Assembly (NCBI GenBank): GCA_910586665.1
Contig: CAJUIX010000005.1
Span: 62,001-126,000, forward strand
Reading direction: 5' to 3'
DNA length: 64,000 nt
DNA from: an uncultured Duncaniella sp.
GTDB taxonomy: Bacteria; Bacteroidota; Bacteroidia; Bacteroidales; Muribaculaceae
A model generated the notes under the pieces. That model did not search any database. It had not been told where the DNA came from and saw only the letters and a program-made list of their open reading frames with translations. Both the position numbers and the translations under genes were made by a program. Position 1 is the stretch's first letter, and the number at the start of each line of letters is the position of its first letter. Below are positions 42,566-50,611 of the stretch, in pieces.

Positions 42566-43347
42566 ACGACATATCGACCCTTTCCGACAAATTTTCGTGG
42601 CGGCGCATGCTGAGCGTCGGCCTGATGTATAAGAGCGGTATAAGAACCTATCTGCTGCTGTCGGCGGCAGTGTCGCTCGTGTGCTTCATGATAGTGCAAC
42701 TGACACTGCAGCTCGGTGGCAATGCGCTGGGAGTGTATACAATCATGAGTTTCATTGTGGCGCTTGTGCTCTACCTCGGTCCGCTGGTGTTTGCCCGGCG
42801 CGACGACACCCTCATCGGGCTTCTGCCGGTCAAGCCGGTGGAGAAATGGCTGTTCTATGTGCTCTTCTCCCTCGTCGCCGCCCCGGTGGTAGTCCAAGGC
42901 CTATGGTACGGGGCGGAGTATATCGCCAAGCTGCTCGGCCTCAGCGATAATATCACCACCATAATGTTGGCGAAGTATAATCTGAAAACAGACATATTTC
43001 CTTATACCGACAAGGCGTTTATCATAGCCATAAGCTTAGTGCAGTCGGCCATGATTATGGTGACGGTGCTCTATGCCGTGCTCGGCAAGCCGAGCCACAG
43101 GGTGACAAGAGGTGTGCTGTCATTTTTCGCGGCATTAATCATAAGCGGCCTGGTGTCGGGCATAGCGGGAGCTGCATCGGCCATAATGGAGATTGGCAAA
43201 GATCCCGATCTTGTGCACCACCCGGAGAAGCTTGTAGTTGATATGATGCCTATGTTTTCAATCATCTACAGTGTGCTCGCCGTGTACACGGTGGTGATGC
43301 TCTGGCTCTGCTATCGTCGAATCGCCAAGGAGGAGGTAAAGGCATAA
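42562..43347 (+). CDS. ABC transporter membrane subunit
   Basis: 261 residues with about six TM helices (YLLLSAAVSLVCFMIVQL, YTIMSFIVALVLYLGPLVF, AFIIAISLVQSAMIMVTVLY, MFSIIYSVLAVYTVVMLWL). Low sequence conservation, as is usual for this permease type. With the preceding ATPase it should form an exporter; YtrABCDEF-like systems respond to cell-wall-active compounds, which is a possible role here. Overlaps the ATPase stop by 4 nt. Confidence 0.82.
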   Translation: MNDISTLSDKFSWRRMLSVGLMYKSGIRTYLLLSAAVSLVCFMIVQLTLQLGGNALGVYTIMSFIVALVLYLGPLVFARRDDTLIGLLPVKPVEKWLFYVLFSLVAAPVVVQGLWYGAEYIAKLLGLSDNITTIMLAKYNLKTDIFPYTDKAFIIAISLVQSAMIMVTVLYAVLGKPSHRVTRGVLSFFAALIISGLVSGIAGAASAIMEIGKDPDLVHHPEKLVVDMMPMFSIIYSVLAVYTVVMLWLCYRRIAKEEVKA

Positions 43348-43357
43348 AGAAAGAGCT

Positions 43358-43720
43358 ATGGATTTTAATACTAACAAACCAATATACCGCCAGATTATTG
43401 ACTACGGTTTCGGCCAAATCCTGACGGGCGCGTGGGTTCCGGGTGAGCGCGTGCCTTCGGTGAGGGAGCTGTCGGTGGCGCTATCGGTCAACAGCCACAC
43501 TGTCCTGAAGGCCTACGAGTATCTACAGGCGGAGAATATCATAGTCCCCAAGCGCGGCATGGGCTTCTATCTTACGGCTGACGCTGTGGAGATGGTCAAC
43601 AAGGCGCGCCGGGAGGAGTTTTTCGATTCCACTCTCAAGGAGCTTTTCAAGGAGATGAAGCTGCTGGATATTTCGATGGAGGAGGTGATGGAGAGATGGA
43701 AGGCTGGGGAGGGTTTATAG
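43358..43720 (+). CDS. GntR family regulator, YtrA subfamily
   Basis: 120 residues: an N-terminal winged helix (PIYRQIIDYGFGQILTG, GERVPSVRELSVALSVNSHT) and a short helical C-terminal dimerisation part, the YtrA layout. Such regulators usually repress their own ABC operon until an inducer or envelope stress appears. It is the last of four genes (traB, ATPase, permease, gntR). The stop codon lies inside a 9-mer repeat array, so the final two residues are repeat-encoded. Confidence 0.92.
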   Translation: MDFNTNKPIYRQIIDYGFGQILTGAWVPGERVPSVRELSVALSVNSHTVLKAYEYLQAENIIVPKRGMGFYLTADAVEMVNKARREEFFDSTLKELFKEMKLLDISMEEVMERWKAGEGL

Positions 43721-43750
43721 GGCTAATAGGAGTAATAGGAGCAATAGGTG
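43716..43750 (-). repeat. 9-mer array overlapping the gntR stop codon
   Basis: Read on the minus strand, four units of the CTCCTATTA/GCCCTATA family in 9-nt register. Same family as 22646-22679 and 25081-25125. The gntR TAG (43718-43720) is inside the array. Confidence 0.82.
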
Positions 43751-43772
43751 GGAGGACGGTTTTAATCAAAAA

Positions 43773-43812
43773 AAGACTCCGGCCGGTGTAGACGGTCGGA
43801 GTCTTAATTATT
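43773..43812. terminator. Bidirectional terminator between gntR and the LRR gene
   Basis: Stem AAGACTCCG/CGGAGTCTT extended inward by further pairs, flanked by an A-run on the left and TTAATTATTT on the right. It serves the gntR operon and can also stop leftward transcripts from the LRR gene. Confidence 0.82.
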
Positions 43813-43945
43813 TAGTGTGTCTCAGAGTTTTTGTTGAATCTCAGCGGCTGTGGGGCCGGCTGGGTCAGGTGTTTCTCAGAGCGATTCAAATTTTTGTGTG
43901 TTTGTTCCTTTGATTTTTGATTAGCTCAGAGCAGTAGCGCGTAGA

Positions 43946-45001
43946 TTAGTAGTTCCACTGGCAGGCAACCATTCGGAGGTTATCGCAAGCGATAGTACGA
44001 AGGTCGGTGATTGTGTTGAAGCGGCAGTTGATGTAGACGAGAGCCTGGTCAAACGATACGTCGAGCGTGTTGAGCTGGTTGTTGTTGCAGAGCAGACGCT
44101 GGAGGAAGGTCTGGTTCGAAAGATCGAGCGAGGTCAGGTCGTTATAAGAGCAGTCTACATACTGGAGGTTGGGGCAACCTTCGACCGAGAGAGTTGTAAG
44201 GTCGTTGTAAGAGCAGACGAGGTCAAGAAGGGCGTTGCAGTTACGGACGCCGAGAGTGGTCATGTTGTTGTCAGAGCAGATGAGAGTTGCGAGTGAGGGG
44301 AGACCCGAGATGATAAGGTTGGCAATCTCATTGTCGTCGACATTGAGGTTCTGGAGACCTTCTACGCCTGCAAGCTGGAGGGAAGTGAGCTTGTTGTAGC
44401 CGCAATAGAGGTTCTTAAGAGCGGTACATCCTGACACGTTGAGATATTCGAGGTGGCAGCCCTGGCAATTGAGGGTCTTGAGTGTAGAAGAATTTTCAAG
44501 AGAAAGTTCTGCGAAAAGGTTGTTTGAAACGTTGAGGTTTTCGAGCATCGGGGTGTTCGAGATGCTGATGTCGGTCAGACGATTCTTATAAACGGCAACC
44601 TTCTGTAGGTTCGTACAGCCTTCAAAGTCGATTGAAGTAAGCTTGTTGCGGCCAGCGTTGAGCTCCGAAAGGTTCGGGCAGTTGGCCACGCTGAGTGAAG
44701 TGAGTTCGTTGCGAGATACATCTACCTTTGTGAGGGCCTTGAAGTTAGCGAGGTTGAGAGTACCGCCAAGCTTCTTATCCTTCCATTCGATAGCTGTTAC
44801 ATGACCGTTTTCGACAGTGACGCCCTCGATAGAGGCAATCGCATTGATGTCGGAAACTTTAAGAGCTGTTGCATTAGTTCCCTCTTTTGCCGGCTCAGAG
44901 AGGAAAGCCTTAAGTTGTTTAGCTTCATTTTTGTCGAGGCTCTGAGCAAATGCAGCCACGCTACCCAGCATGATTGCAATGATTAATAACGCTTTTTTCA
45001 T
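43946..45001 (-). CDS. Secreted leucine-rich repeat protein
   Basis: 351 residues with signal peptide (MKKALLIIAIMLGSVAAFAQ). After an N-terminal cap of about 70 residues, some eleven repeats of about 21 residues follow the pattern NL-x2-L-x-(C/V)-x2-N-x-LTSL-x-(L/V)-x2-C (for example LVCSYNDLTTLSVEGCPNLQ), the internalin/BspA-like class. The repeats run to the last residues (VACQWNY) without a visible sorting domain. Probably binds proteins or glycans at the surface or in the periplasm. AT-richer than neighbours. Confidence 0.88.
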   Translation of the reverse strand: MKKALLIIAIMLGSVAAFAQSLDKNEAKQLKAFLSEPAKEGTNATALKVSDINAIASIEGVTVENGHVTAIEWKDKKLGGTLNLANFKALTKVDVSRNELTSLSVANCPNLSELNAGRNKLTSIDFEGCTNLQKVAVYKNRLTDISISNTPMLENLNVSNNLFAELSLENSSTLKTLNCQGCHLEYLNVSGCTALKNLYCGYNKLTSLQLAGVEGLQNLNVDDNEIANLIISGLPSLATLICSDNNMTTLGVRNCNALLDLVCSYNDLTTLSVEGCPNLQYVDCSYNDLTSLDLSNQTFLQRLLCNNNQLNTLDVSFDQALVYINCRFNTITDLRTIACDNLRMVACQWNY

Positions 45002-45149
45002 AAAACAATAGTTGGTTTTGTTAATTTTATCATTCTAACAAACCGCGTCGGAGAAAAGTTTTATGAAAGTTAAGGGAATTTCTAAAAATTAATAAAATCC
45101 CCAAGCAGGGCTATGCGAGAGCGGGGTCAGGCGGTTTTGGGCGTCGGAA

Positions 45150-46697
45150 TCAGAACGGAGCGGCTTCCTCGGAGGTGGTGCCGATAATGTCGGCGGTGCC
45201 TCCGCTGAATGGTGATGCGGGGGCGAAGGCACCCGACGAGGGGACGTCGGAGTCGTCGCCGGAATTGAGGCGCGAAACCTTGCTGCCACTCGTCATCTCC
45301 ACCTCGCCGTCCCAGTTCTCGAAGCGGGCATAGCGCGACTTGAAGCGCATCTTCACGTCGTCGACACGACCGCTACGGTGCTTGGCTACGATGAATTCTG
45401 CAAGGCCGCGGATGTCGTTGCCGGCGGCGTCGACGCCGGAGCGGAGATAGTACTCGGGGCGGTGGATGAAGCAGACGATGTCGGCATCCTGCTCGATGGC
45501 GCCAGACTCGCGGAGGTCGCTCAGCTGCGGGCGCTTGCCGTCCTTGCTGTCGGCGCCGCGCGACTCGACGCTTCGGTTGAGCTGCGAGAGAGCCACAATC
45601 GGGATGTTGAGTTCCTTGGCAAGCTGCTTGAGCGAGCGCGAAATCATTGACACCTCCTGCTCACGGGAGCCGAACTTCATGCCGGAGGCGTTCATCAGCT
45701 GGAGGTAGTCGATGATGATGAACGACACATTGTGCTCGCGCACGAGGCGGCGCGCCTTGGTGCGCAGCTCGAAAATGGAGAGCGAGGCGGTGTCGTCGAT
45801 ATATAGGGGGGCGCTGTAGAGATTCTTGACACGCGACATCAGCTGGTCCCACTCCATCTGCGAGAGCTGGCCGCTCTTGATTTTCTCACCCTCGATCTCG
45901 CAGGTGTTCTGGATGAGACGGTTGACGAGCTGTATGTTGGACATTTCGAGCGAGAAGATGGCCACGGGGATGTTATAGTCCACAGCCATGTTCTTGGCCA
46001 TCGAGAGGACGAAGGCGGTCTTACCCATAGCGGGACGGGCGGCGATGATGATGAGGTCGCTTCGCTGCCAGCCGGAGGTGAGCTTGTCGAGTTCATGGTA
46101 GCCAGACTCGAGGCCCGAAAGACCCGAGGTGCGGTTGGCCGCGGTCTGAATCTGCTCGATTGCGGCATTGATGACGGGGTCAATCTGCGTTACGTCCTTC
46201 TTGACATTGCGCTGCGAAATTTCAAAGAGCTTGCCCTCGGCCTCCTGGAGGAGGTCGTCGACGTCATAGCTTTCGTCGAAAGCCTGGGCCTCAATCTGCG
46301 AGGCGAACTTAATCAGCTCGCGGGCGAGATATTTCTGCGCCACGATGCGGGCGTGGAATTCGACGTGGGCGCCCGAGGCAACGCGCGAGGTCAGCTCGGA
46401 TATGCGCAACGGGCCGCCGGCACCCTCCAGTTCGCCCATGAGACGGAGCTTCTCGGTGACGGTGAGCATGTCGATGCTCTGCTGCGAGGCGCCGAGGCTC
46501 TGGATGGCGGCATAGATTTTCTGATTGGCGGGGTCGTAGAATGACTCGGGCTTCAGGATGTCGCAGACGACAGTGTAGGCGTCCTTCTCGAGCATGAGGG
46601 CGCCGAGGACGGCTTCCTCGAGGTCGTTGTCGCGCGGGGGGATGCGTCCGCCGTGGTCAAAGGTGGAGATATGTTCGGGCTTGCGTTGCTGAGCCAT
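45150..46697 (-). CDS. dnaB: Replicative DNA helicase DnaB
   Basis: 515 residues. The N-terminal primase-interacting domain starts around residue 20 (PPRDNDLEEAVLGALMLEKDA). The RecA-like helicase domain carries Walker A ARPAMGKTAF, Walker B FIIIDYLQLMN and the VALSQLNRSVESR segment. It unwinds DNA ahead of the replisome as a hexamer. No intein. The Pro/Ser/Gly-rich C-terminal tail (SSGAFAPASPFSGGTADI) is longer than in E. coli. Its leader is made entirely of degenerate heptamers. Confidence 0.96.
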   Translation of the reverse strand: MAQQRKPEHISTFDHGGRIPPRDNDLEEAVLGALMLEKDAYTVVCDILKPESFYDPANQKIYAAIQSLGASQQSIDMLTVTEKLRLMGELEGAGGPLRISELTSRVASGAHVEFHARIVAQKYLARELIKFASQIEAQAFDESYDVDDLLQEAEGKLFEISQRNVKKDVTQIDPVINAAIEQIQTAANRTSGLSGLESGYHELDKLTSGWQRSDLIIIAARPAMGKTAFVLSMAKNMAVDYNIPVAIFSLEMSNIQLVNRLIQNTCEIEGEKIKSGQLSQMEWDQLMSRVKNLYSAPLYIDDTASLSIFELRTKARRLVREHNVSFIIIDYLQLMNASGMKFGSREQEVSMISRSLKQLAKELNIPIVALSQLNRSVESRGADSKDGKRPQLSDLRESGAIEQDADIVCFIHRPEYYLRSGVDAAGNDIRGLAEFIVAKHRSGRVDDVKMRFKSRYARFENWDGEVEMTSGSKVSRLNSGDDSDVPSSGAFAPASPFSGGTADIIGTTSEEAAPF

Positions 46698-46703
46698 TGT
46701 TTT

Positions 46704-46745
46704 AGTTTAAGGGGGCGGGGTTAAAGTTTAAGGGGATTTAGGGTA
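46704..46745 (-). repeat. Heptamer array filling the dnaB leader
   Basis: Six 7-nt units in strict register between the -7 box (46746-46753) and a point 6 nt before the dnaB ATG (46697). Read in the dnaB sense they are TTAAACT, TTAACCC, CGCCCCC and TACCCTA types, diverged relatives of TAAACTC, in the same orientation to the gene as at the other loci. Confidence 0.68.
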
Positions 46746-46753
46746 CAAAGATA
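46746..46753 (-). promoter_or_regulatory. -7 box of dnaB
   Basis: TATCTTTG on the minus strand, 48 nt upstream of the start. No clear -33 box. Confidence 0.5.
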
Positions 46754-46798
46754 CGGATTTTTTGGCGGGGTTGGGGTGCGATGATGTAAAAAAAGCCT

Positions 46799-46806
46799 TA
46801 ACTTTG
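46799..46806 (+). promoter_or_regulatory. -7 box of ispE
   Basis: TAACTTTG then C, 26 nt before the ATG at 46833, divergent from the dnaB box. No clear -33 box. Confidence 0.55.
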
Positions 46807-46832
46807 CGGCTGAATATGCCTAATTGAAAGCT

Positions 46833-47654
46833 ATGATTCTATTTCCCAATGCAAAAATAAACCTCGGCCTCGACATTGTGAGGAAGCGGGAGGACGGCTA
46901 CCATGACATCGAGACCGTAATGATTCCGACCGGCTGGACGGACGTACTCGAGATTGTCCCTGCACGCGGATGCGAGACTACCCTGACGGTGAGCGGGCGC
47001 TGCGTCGACTGCCCGCCGGAGAAAAATCTCGTGATGAAGGCCTACCGCGCCCTCGCGGAGACGGTGGAGCTGCCGCCGGTTGACATCTATCTGCGTAAGA
47101 TCATCCCCGACGGGGCCGGTCTCGGAGGTGGCTCGGCCGACGCCTCGTTCACGCTCCGTGGGCTTAACGAGCTGTTCGCCCTCGGGCTGTCCGACGAGGC
47201 CCTTGCCGGGATTGCTGCCGGACTCGGGGCCGACTGCCCTTTCTTTATATATAACCGCCCGATGCTATGCACCGGGACGGGGACTGATATGGCGCCTGTC
47301 GATGTTAATCTTTCGGGTCTGACGCTCGTCATCGTCAAACCGCAGGTGAGCGTGCCGACCGCCGAGGCCTACCGCCGCACCACCCCGCGCCGCCCCGACA
47401 CTCCTCTTGGCGAAATCATAAGCCTCCCCGCAGCCGAATGGAGCGGGCTGATGAAGAACGACTTCGAGGCCTCCGTCTTTCCAGCCTACCCCGAAATCGC
47501 CAGCGTCAAGGAGCGTCTCATAAGCGAGGGAGCCGTCTACGCCTCCATGTCAGGCTCCGGCTCGGCTGTCTACGGGCTGTTCGGACGTGACATTTTGGCA
47601 GGAGACATGACAGCCGCCTTCCCCGGCTGCCCGGTCTTTGTCAGCAAACTCTGA
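46833..47654 (+). CDS. ispE: 4-diphosphocytidyl-2-C-methyl-D-erythritol kinase
   Basis: 273 residues, ATG 46833 (an in-frame TTG nine bases earlier is less likely). Phosphorylates CDP-ME in the non-mevalonate isoprenoid pathway. GHMP-kinase motifs are clear: PNAKINLGLDIVRKREDGYHD at the N-terminus with the catalytic Asp, the glycine-rich ATP loop IPDGAGLGGGSADA, and GSGSAVYGLF near the C-terminus. Monocistronic, followed by a terminator. Confidence 0.96.
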   Translation: MILFPNAKINLGLDIVRKREDGYHDIETVMIPTGWTDVLEIVPARGCETTLTVSGRCVDCPPEKNLVMKAYRALAETVELPPVDIYLRKIIPDGAGLGGGSADASFTLRGLNELFALGLSDEALAGIAAGLGADCPFFIYNRPMLCTGTGTDMAPVDVNLSGLTLVIVKPQVSVPTAEAYRRTTPRRPDTPLGEIISLPAAEWSGLMKNDFEASVFPAYPEIASVKERLISEGAVYASMSGSGSAVYGLFGRDILAGDMTAAFPGCPVFVSKL

Positions 47655-47680
47655 GCGCCGCCGCCAAGGGGGCGCTTTTT
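47654..47680 (+). terminator. Terminator of ispE
   Basis: Arms AGCGCC and GGCGCT with an 11-nt loop, followed by five T; the left arm begins at the last base of the ispE stop. Confidence 0.75.
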
Positions 47681-47713
47681 ATTGTCAGATTGAACGTTAT
47701 GCGCCTATATTTG
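47681..47713 (+). promoter_or_regulatory. Promoter of grpE-dnaJ
   Basis: ATTG (47681-47684), 21 nt, TATATTTG (47706-47713). The predicted leader is about 165 nt, long for this genome. No CIRCE palindrome (TTAGCACTC-N9-GAGTGCTAA) is present in the gap. Confidence 0.6.
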
Positions 47714-47882
47714 TTGTAAAGTTACGAAGATACGGGGAAGAAAGTATCCCGACGGATGCCTGACTTCACGTTTCGCGACGATTTTGGCAACCTTTTTGAC
47801 AAATATATAAGGATAGGGGGACGCGACAGGTGCCCCCGAATACACATCATCAATCGAACAAAATAACCACATATATTATATT

Positions 47883-48503
47883 ATGAGCCACAAGCACAAT
47901 AATCAGCAGAACAAAGCTCCCCGCCAGGAGGAAACAGCGGCAGAAGGCGTCGTACTCGACGACGTCCAGCAGGCATCCGACGAGCAGAACTCTGTCGAGG
48001 AGGAGGAAAATGAAATTATCGACAAGCAACTCTCAGATATAGACGCCCTCAACAAACAGCTTCAGGAAAGTGAGGAGAAGCTCGCCAAGGAGAAGAAGGA
48101 ATATCTATTCCTCATGGCCGAGTTTGACAACTTCCGCAAGCGCACCGTCAAGGAGAAGTCGGACATCATCAAAAATGCTGCCGAAAGCGTGCTCAAGGGC
48201 TTGCTCCCGATTGTCGACGACTTCGAGCGCGGCCTCGAGGCATCGGCCAAGAGCGACGACCCCGCATCCGTGCGCCAGGGCATGGAACTCATCTATCAGA
48301 AACTCGTCAAATTCCTCGCCTCAAACGGCGTCAAGCCCATCGAAAGCACCGGCAAGCCATTTGATGCCGAACTTCACGAGGCTATAGCGATGGTCCCCGT
48401 GACCGACGAATCGCAGAAGGGTATCGTCATCGACACCCCCACCAAGGGTTATACTATCAACGACAAAGTGCTCCGCCATGCAAAAGTGGCTGTGGGCCAG
48501 TAA
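47883..48503 (+). CDS. grpE: Nucleotide exchange factor GrpE
   Basis: 206 residues. Exchanges ADP for ATP on DnaK. An acidic Gln/Glu-rich N-terminal tail precedes the long dimer coiled coil (KQLQESEEKLAKEKKEYLFL, AEFDNFRKRTVKEK) and the C-terminal beta-domain (GVKPIESTGKPFDAELHEA, KVLRHAKVAVG). Followed after 15 nt by dnaJ, the usual chaperone operon order; dnaK is not in the window. Confidence 0.96.
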   Translation: MSHKHNNQQNKAPRQEETAAEGVVLDDVQQASDEQNSVEEEENEIIDKQLSDIDALNKQLQESEEKLAKEKKEYLFLMAEFDNFRKRTVKEKSDIIKNAAESVLKGLLPIVDDFERGLEASAKSDDPASVRQGMELIYQKLVKFLASNGVKPIESTGKPFDAELHEAIAMVPVTDESQKGIVIDTPTKGYTINDKVLRHAKVAVGQ

Positions 48504-48518
48504 GCACCACTTTGATTC

Positions 48519-49682
48519 ATGGCTACTAAAAGAGATTATTACGAAGTGCTCGGAGTCGACAAAAATGCCGACGAAAAGACCATAAAAAGCGCCTATCGCA
48601 AGAAGGCCATCCAGTATCACCCCGACAAGAATCCGGGCGACAAGGAGGCCGAGGAGAAGTTCAAGGAGGCCGCCGAGGCCTACGACGTCCTCTCCAACCC
48701 CGAGAAGCGCGCCAAATATGACCAGTTTGGCCACAACATGGGTCCGCAGGGATTCCCGGGCGGCGGAGGTGGCTTCAGCGCGGGAGGCTTCTCGATGGAG
48801 GACATCTTCTCGCAGTTCGGCGACATCTTCGGCGGCGGATTCGGCAACATGGGCGGATTCGAGACCGCCGGCGGACGCACACGCCGCCGCCAGCGCCGCG
48901 GATCGGACCTGCGCATAAAGGTCAAGATGACCCTCGCAGAGATTGCCACTGGCGTCACCAAGACTCTGAAAATCCCCACCCTCGTCAAGGACAGCCACTG
49001 CAACGGCACCGGCGCGAAGGACGGGACAGCGTTCACCACCTGCTCGACCTGCGGCGGCACCGGCACAGTGCTCCGCCAGCAGCAGACACTCTTCGGACTG
49101 TCGCAGTCGGCCGTGGAGTGCCCGCAGTGTAAGGGCGAGGGCAAGATTATCACCGACAAGTGTAGCTACTGCCACGGCGAGGGAGTCGTGCGCGAGGACC
49201 GCACCGTCACCTTCACCATCCCCGCAGGCGTCTCGGACGGCCAGACGCTCACCGTCAAGGGGCAGGGCAACGCCGCTATCCACGGCGGAGTCAACGGCGA
49301 CCTCCTCGTGGTCATCGAGGAAGTCAAGAACCCCGAGCTCATCCGTGACGGCAACGACGTGATCTACAACCTCATGCTCGACATCCCGACGGCCGCCCTC
49401 GGCGGCTCGGTGGAAGTGCCGACAATCACCGGGCGCGCCCGACTGAAAATCCCCGCCGGCACACAGCCCGGCAAGGTGCTCCGTCTGCGCGGCAAGGGTC
49501 TCCCCTCGACCGAGGGCTACGGCACCGGCGACGAGCTTATAAACGTCATGGTCTACATCCCCGAAAACCTCACCGACGAGGAAAAGAAGGCCATAGAGTC
49601 GCTCCAGGGGAAGCCAAACATGACCCCCAACGAGTCGACCAAGAGCCGCATCTTCAGCAAGCTCCGCCACATCTTTGAATAA
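48519..49682 (+). CDS. dnaJ: Chaperone DnaJ with a missing zinc-ligand cysteine
   Basis: 387 residues. The J domain has HPD (YHPDKNPGD), followed by a G/F-rich region. The zinc-finger region should have four CxxCxGxG motifs: motifs 2 to 4 are intact (CSTCGGTG, CPQCKGEG, CSYCHGEG), but the first reads DSHCNGTG (residues 158-165), with Asp158 in place of the first Cys. Zinc centre I (motifs 1 and 4) would therefore have three Cys plus perhaps Asp as ligand. The C-terminal substrate-binding domains are normal. Delivers unfolded clients to DnaK; cotranscribed with grpE. Confidence 0.95.
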   Translation: MATKRDYYEVLGVDKNADEKTIKSAYRKKAIQYHPDKNPGDKEAEEKFKEAAEAYDVLSNPEKRAKYDQFGHNMGPQGFPGGGGGFSAGGFSMEDIFSQFGDIFGGGFGNMGGFETAGGRTRRRQRRGSDLRIKVKMTLAEIATGVTKTLKIPTLVKDSHCNGTGAKDGTAFTTCSTCGGTGTVLRQQQTLFGLSQSAVECPQCKGEGKIITDKCSYCHGEGVVREDRTVTFTIPAGVSDGQTLTVKGQGNAAIHGGVNGDLLVVIEEVKNPELIRDGNDVIYNLMLDIPTAALGGSVEVPTITGRARLKIPAGTQPGKVLRLRGKGLPSTEGYGTGDELINVMVYIPENLTDEEKKAIESLQGKPNMTPNESTKSRIFSKLRHIFE

Positions 49683-49711
49683 AAGATAGTCGCGTTACAT
49701 CAAAATTTACG

Positions 49712-49758
49712 TTCCCGTAAAGCCCAAAGCACTTCAGGCTTTACGGGAATTTTCTTTT
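49712..49758 (+). terminator. Terminator of grpE-dnaJ
   Basis: Perfect 13-bp arms TTCCCGTAAAGCC/GGCTTTACGGGAA, 12-nt loop, then TTTTCTTTT. 29 nt after the dnaJ stop. Confidence 0.93.
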
Positions 49759-49781
49759 ATGGGATTGATTTCGTAACTTTG
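49751..49781 (+). promoter_or_regulatory. Promoter of mazG
   Basis: TTTC (49751-49754), 19 nt, TAACTTTG (49774-49781). The -33 element overlaps the T-tract of the dnaJ terminator. The leader is about 20 nt. Confidence 0.55.
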
Positions 49782-49803
49782 TGGCTATAAAACTGAAAAC
49801 ACC

Positions 49804-50589
49804 ATGCACAGCCGCGAAGAAAAAATCGAAGCACTGGGACGTGTGATTGACACGCTCGACATACTGCGAGTCAAATGTCCCTGGGACGCCAAGCAGACCA
49901 ACGAGTCGCTCCGCCCCAACACAATAGAGGAAGTCTACGAACTATGCGACGCCCTCATCAACGAGGACGATGCCAACATACGCAAGGAGCTGGGCGACGT
50001 CCTGCTCCACGTCCTCTTCTACGCCAAAATCGGCGAGGAGAAGGAGGCCTTCGACATAGTCGACGTCTGCGACGCCCTCAACACCAAACTCATCTTCCGC
50101 CACCCCCACGTCTTCGGCGACGTAAGCGTCAACTCCACCGACGACGTGCTCAAAAACTGGGAGGAGCTTAAACTGAAAGAGAAGGGTGGCAACAAGACCG
50201 TGCTCTCCGGCGTCCCGACCGCCCTGCCCGCCATGATCAAGGCCGACCGCATCCAGGAGAAGGCCGCCAACGTGGGCTTCGACTGGGAGAAGCCCGAGCA
50301 GGTGTGGGACAAGGTGCGCGAGGAGATGGCCGAGTTCGAGCAGGCCGTGGCCGGGAAGTCGGCCGAGGAGATGGAGGAGGAGATGGGCGACGTCCTCTTC
50401 AGCGTCGTCAATGCCGCCCGACTATACAAAATCAATCCCGAAAACGCTCTTGAAAAGACCAACAAGAAGTTTATCAGCCGCTTCAACTATCTCGAAAAAC
50501 GCGCCCACGAACTCGGCAAACATCTCAAGGATATGAGTCTCGAGGAGATGGATGCCATCTGGGAGGAAGCCAAAAGACTGCAATCATAA
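49804..50589 (+). CDS. mazG: Nucleoside triphosphate pyrophosphohydrolase MazG
   Basis: 261 residues, two tandem MazG domains. The first has LRVKCPWDAKQTNESLRPN and the metal-binding EEVYELCDAL/ELGDVLLHVLF pattern; the second has EEMEEEMGDVLFSVVNAARLY and KKFISRFNYLE. Hydrolyses NTPs and dNTPs to monophosphates, a house-cleaning and stress role in the cytosol. Followed 22 nt later by the nuclease gene, probably one transcript. Confidence 0.95.
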   Translation: MHSREEKIEALGRVIDTLDILRVKCPWDAKQTNESLRPNTIEEVYELCDALINEDDANIRKELGDVLLHVLFYAKIGEEKEAFDIVDVCDALNTKLIFRHPHVFGDVSVNSTDDVLKNWEELKLKEKGGNKTVLSGVPTALPAMIKADRIQEKAANVGFDWEKPEQVWDKVREEMAEFEQAVAGKSAEEMEEEMGDVLFSVVNAARLYKINPENALEKTNKKFISRFNYLEKRAHELGKHLKDMSLEEMDAIWEEAKRLQS

Positions 50590-50611
50590 CAGCCTCAGAC
50601 CGCCCCGACAG

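Noticed and set aside
42562..43347. The ABC operon as a lantibiotic immunity system
   Set aside because: No precursor peptide or modification enzyme is nearby, and the GntR/YtrA regulator and TraB neighbour fit a general envelope-stress exporter better.
48519..49682. dnaJ as a CbpA-type co-chaperone because of the altered zinc motif
   Set aside because: Three of four zinc motifs, the G/F region and the operon with grpE all mark it as true DnaJ.
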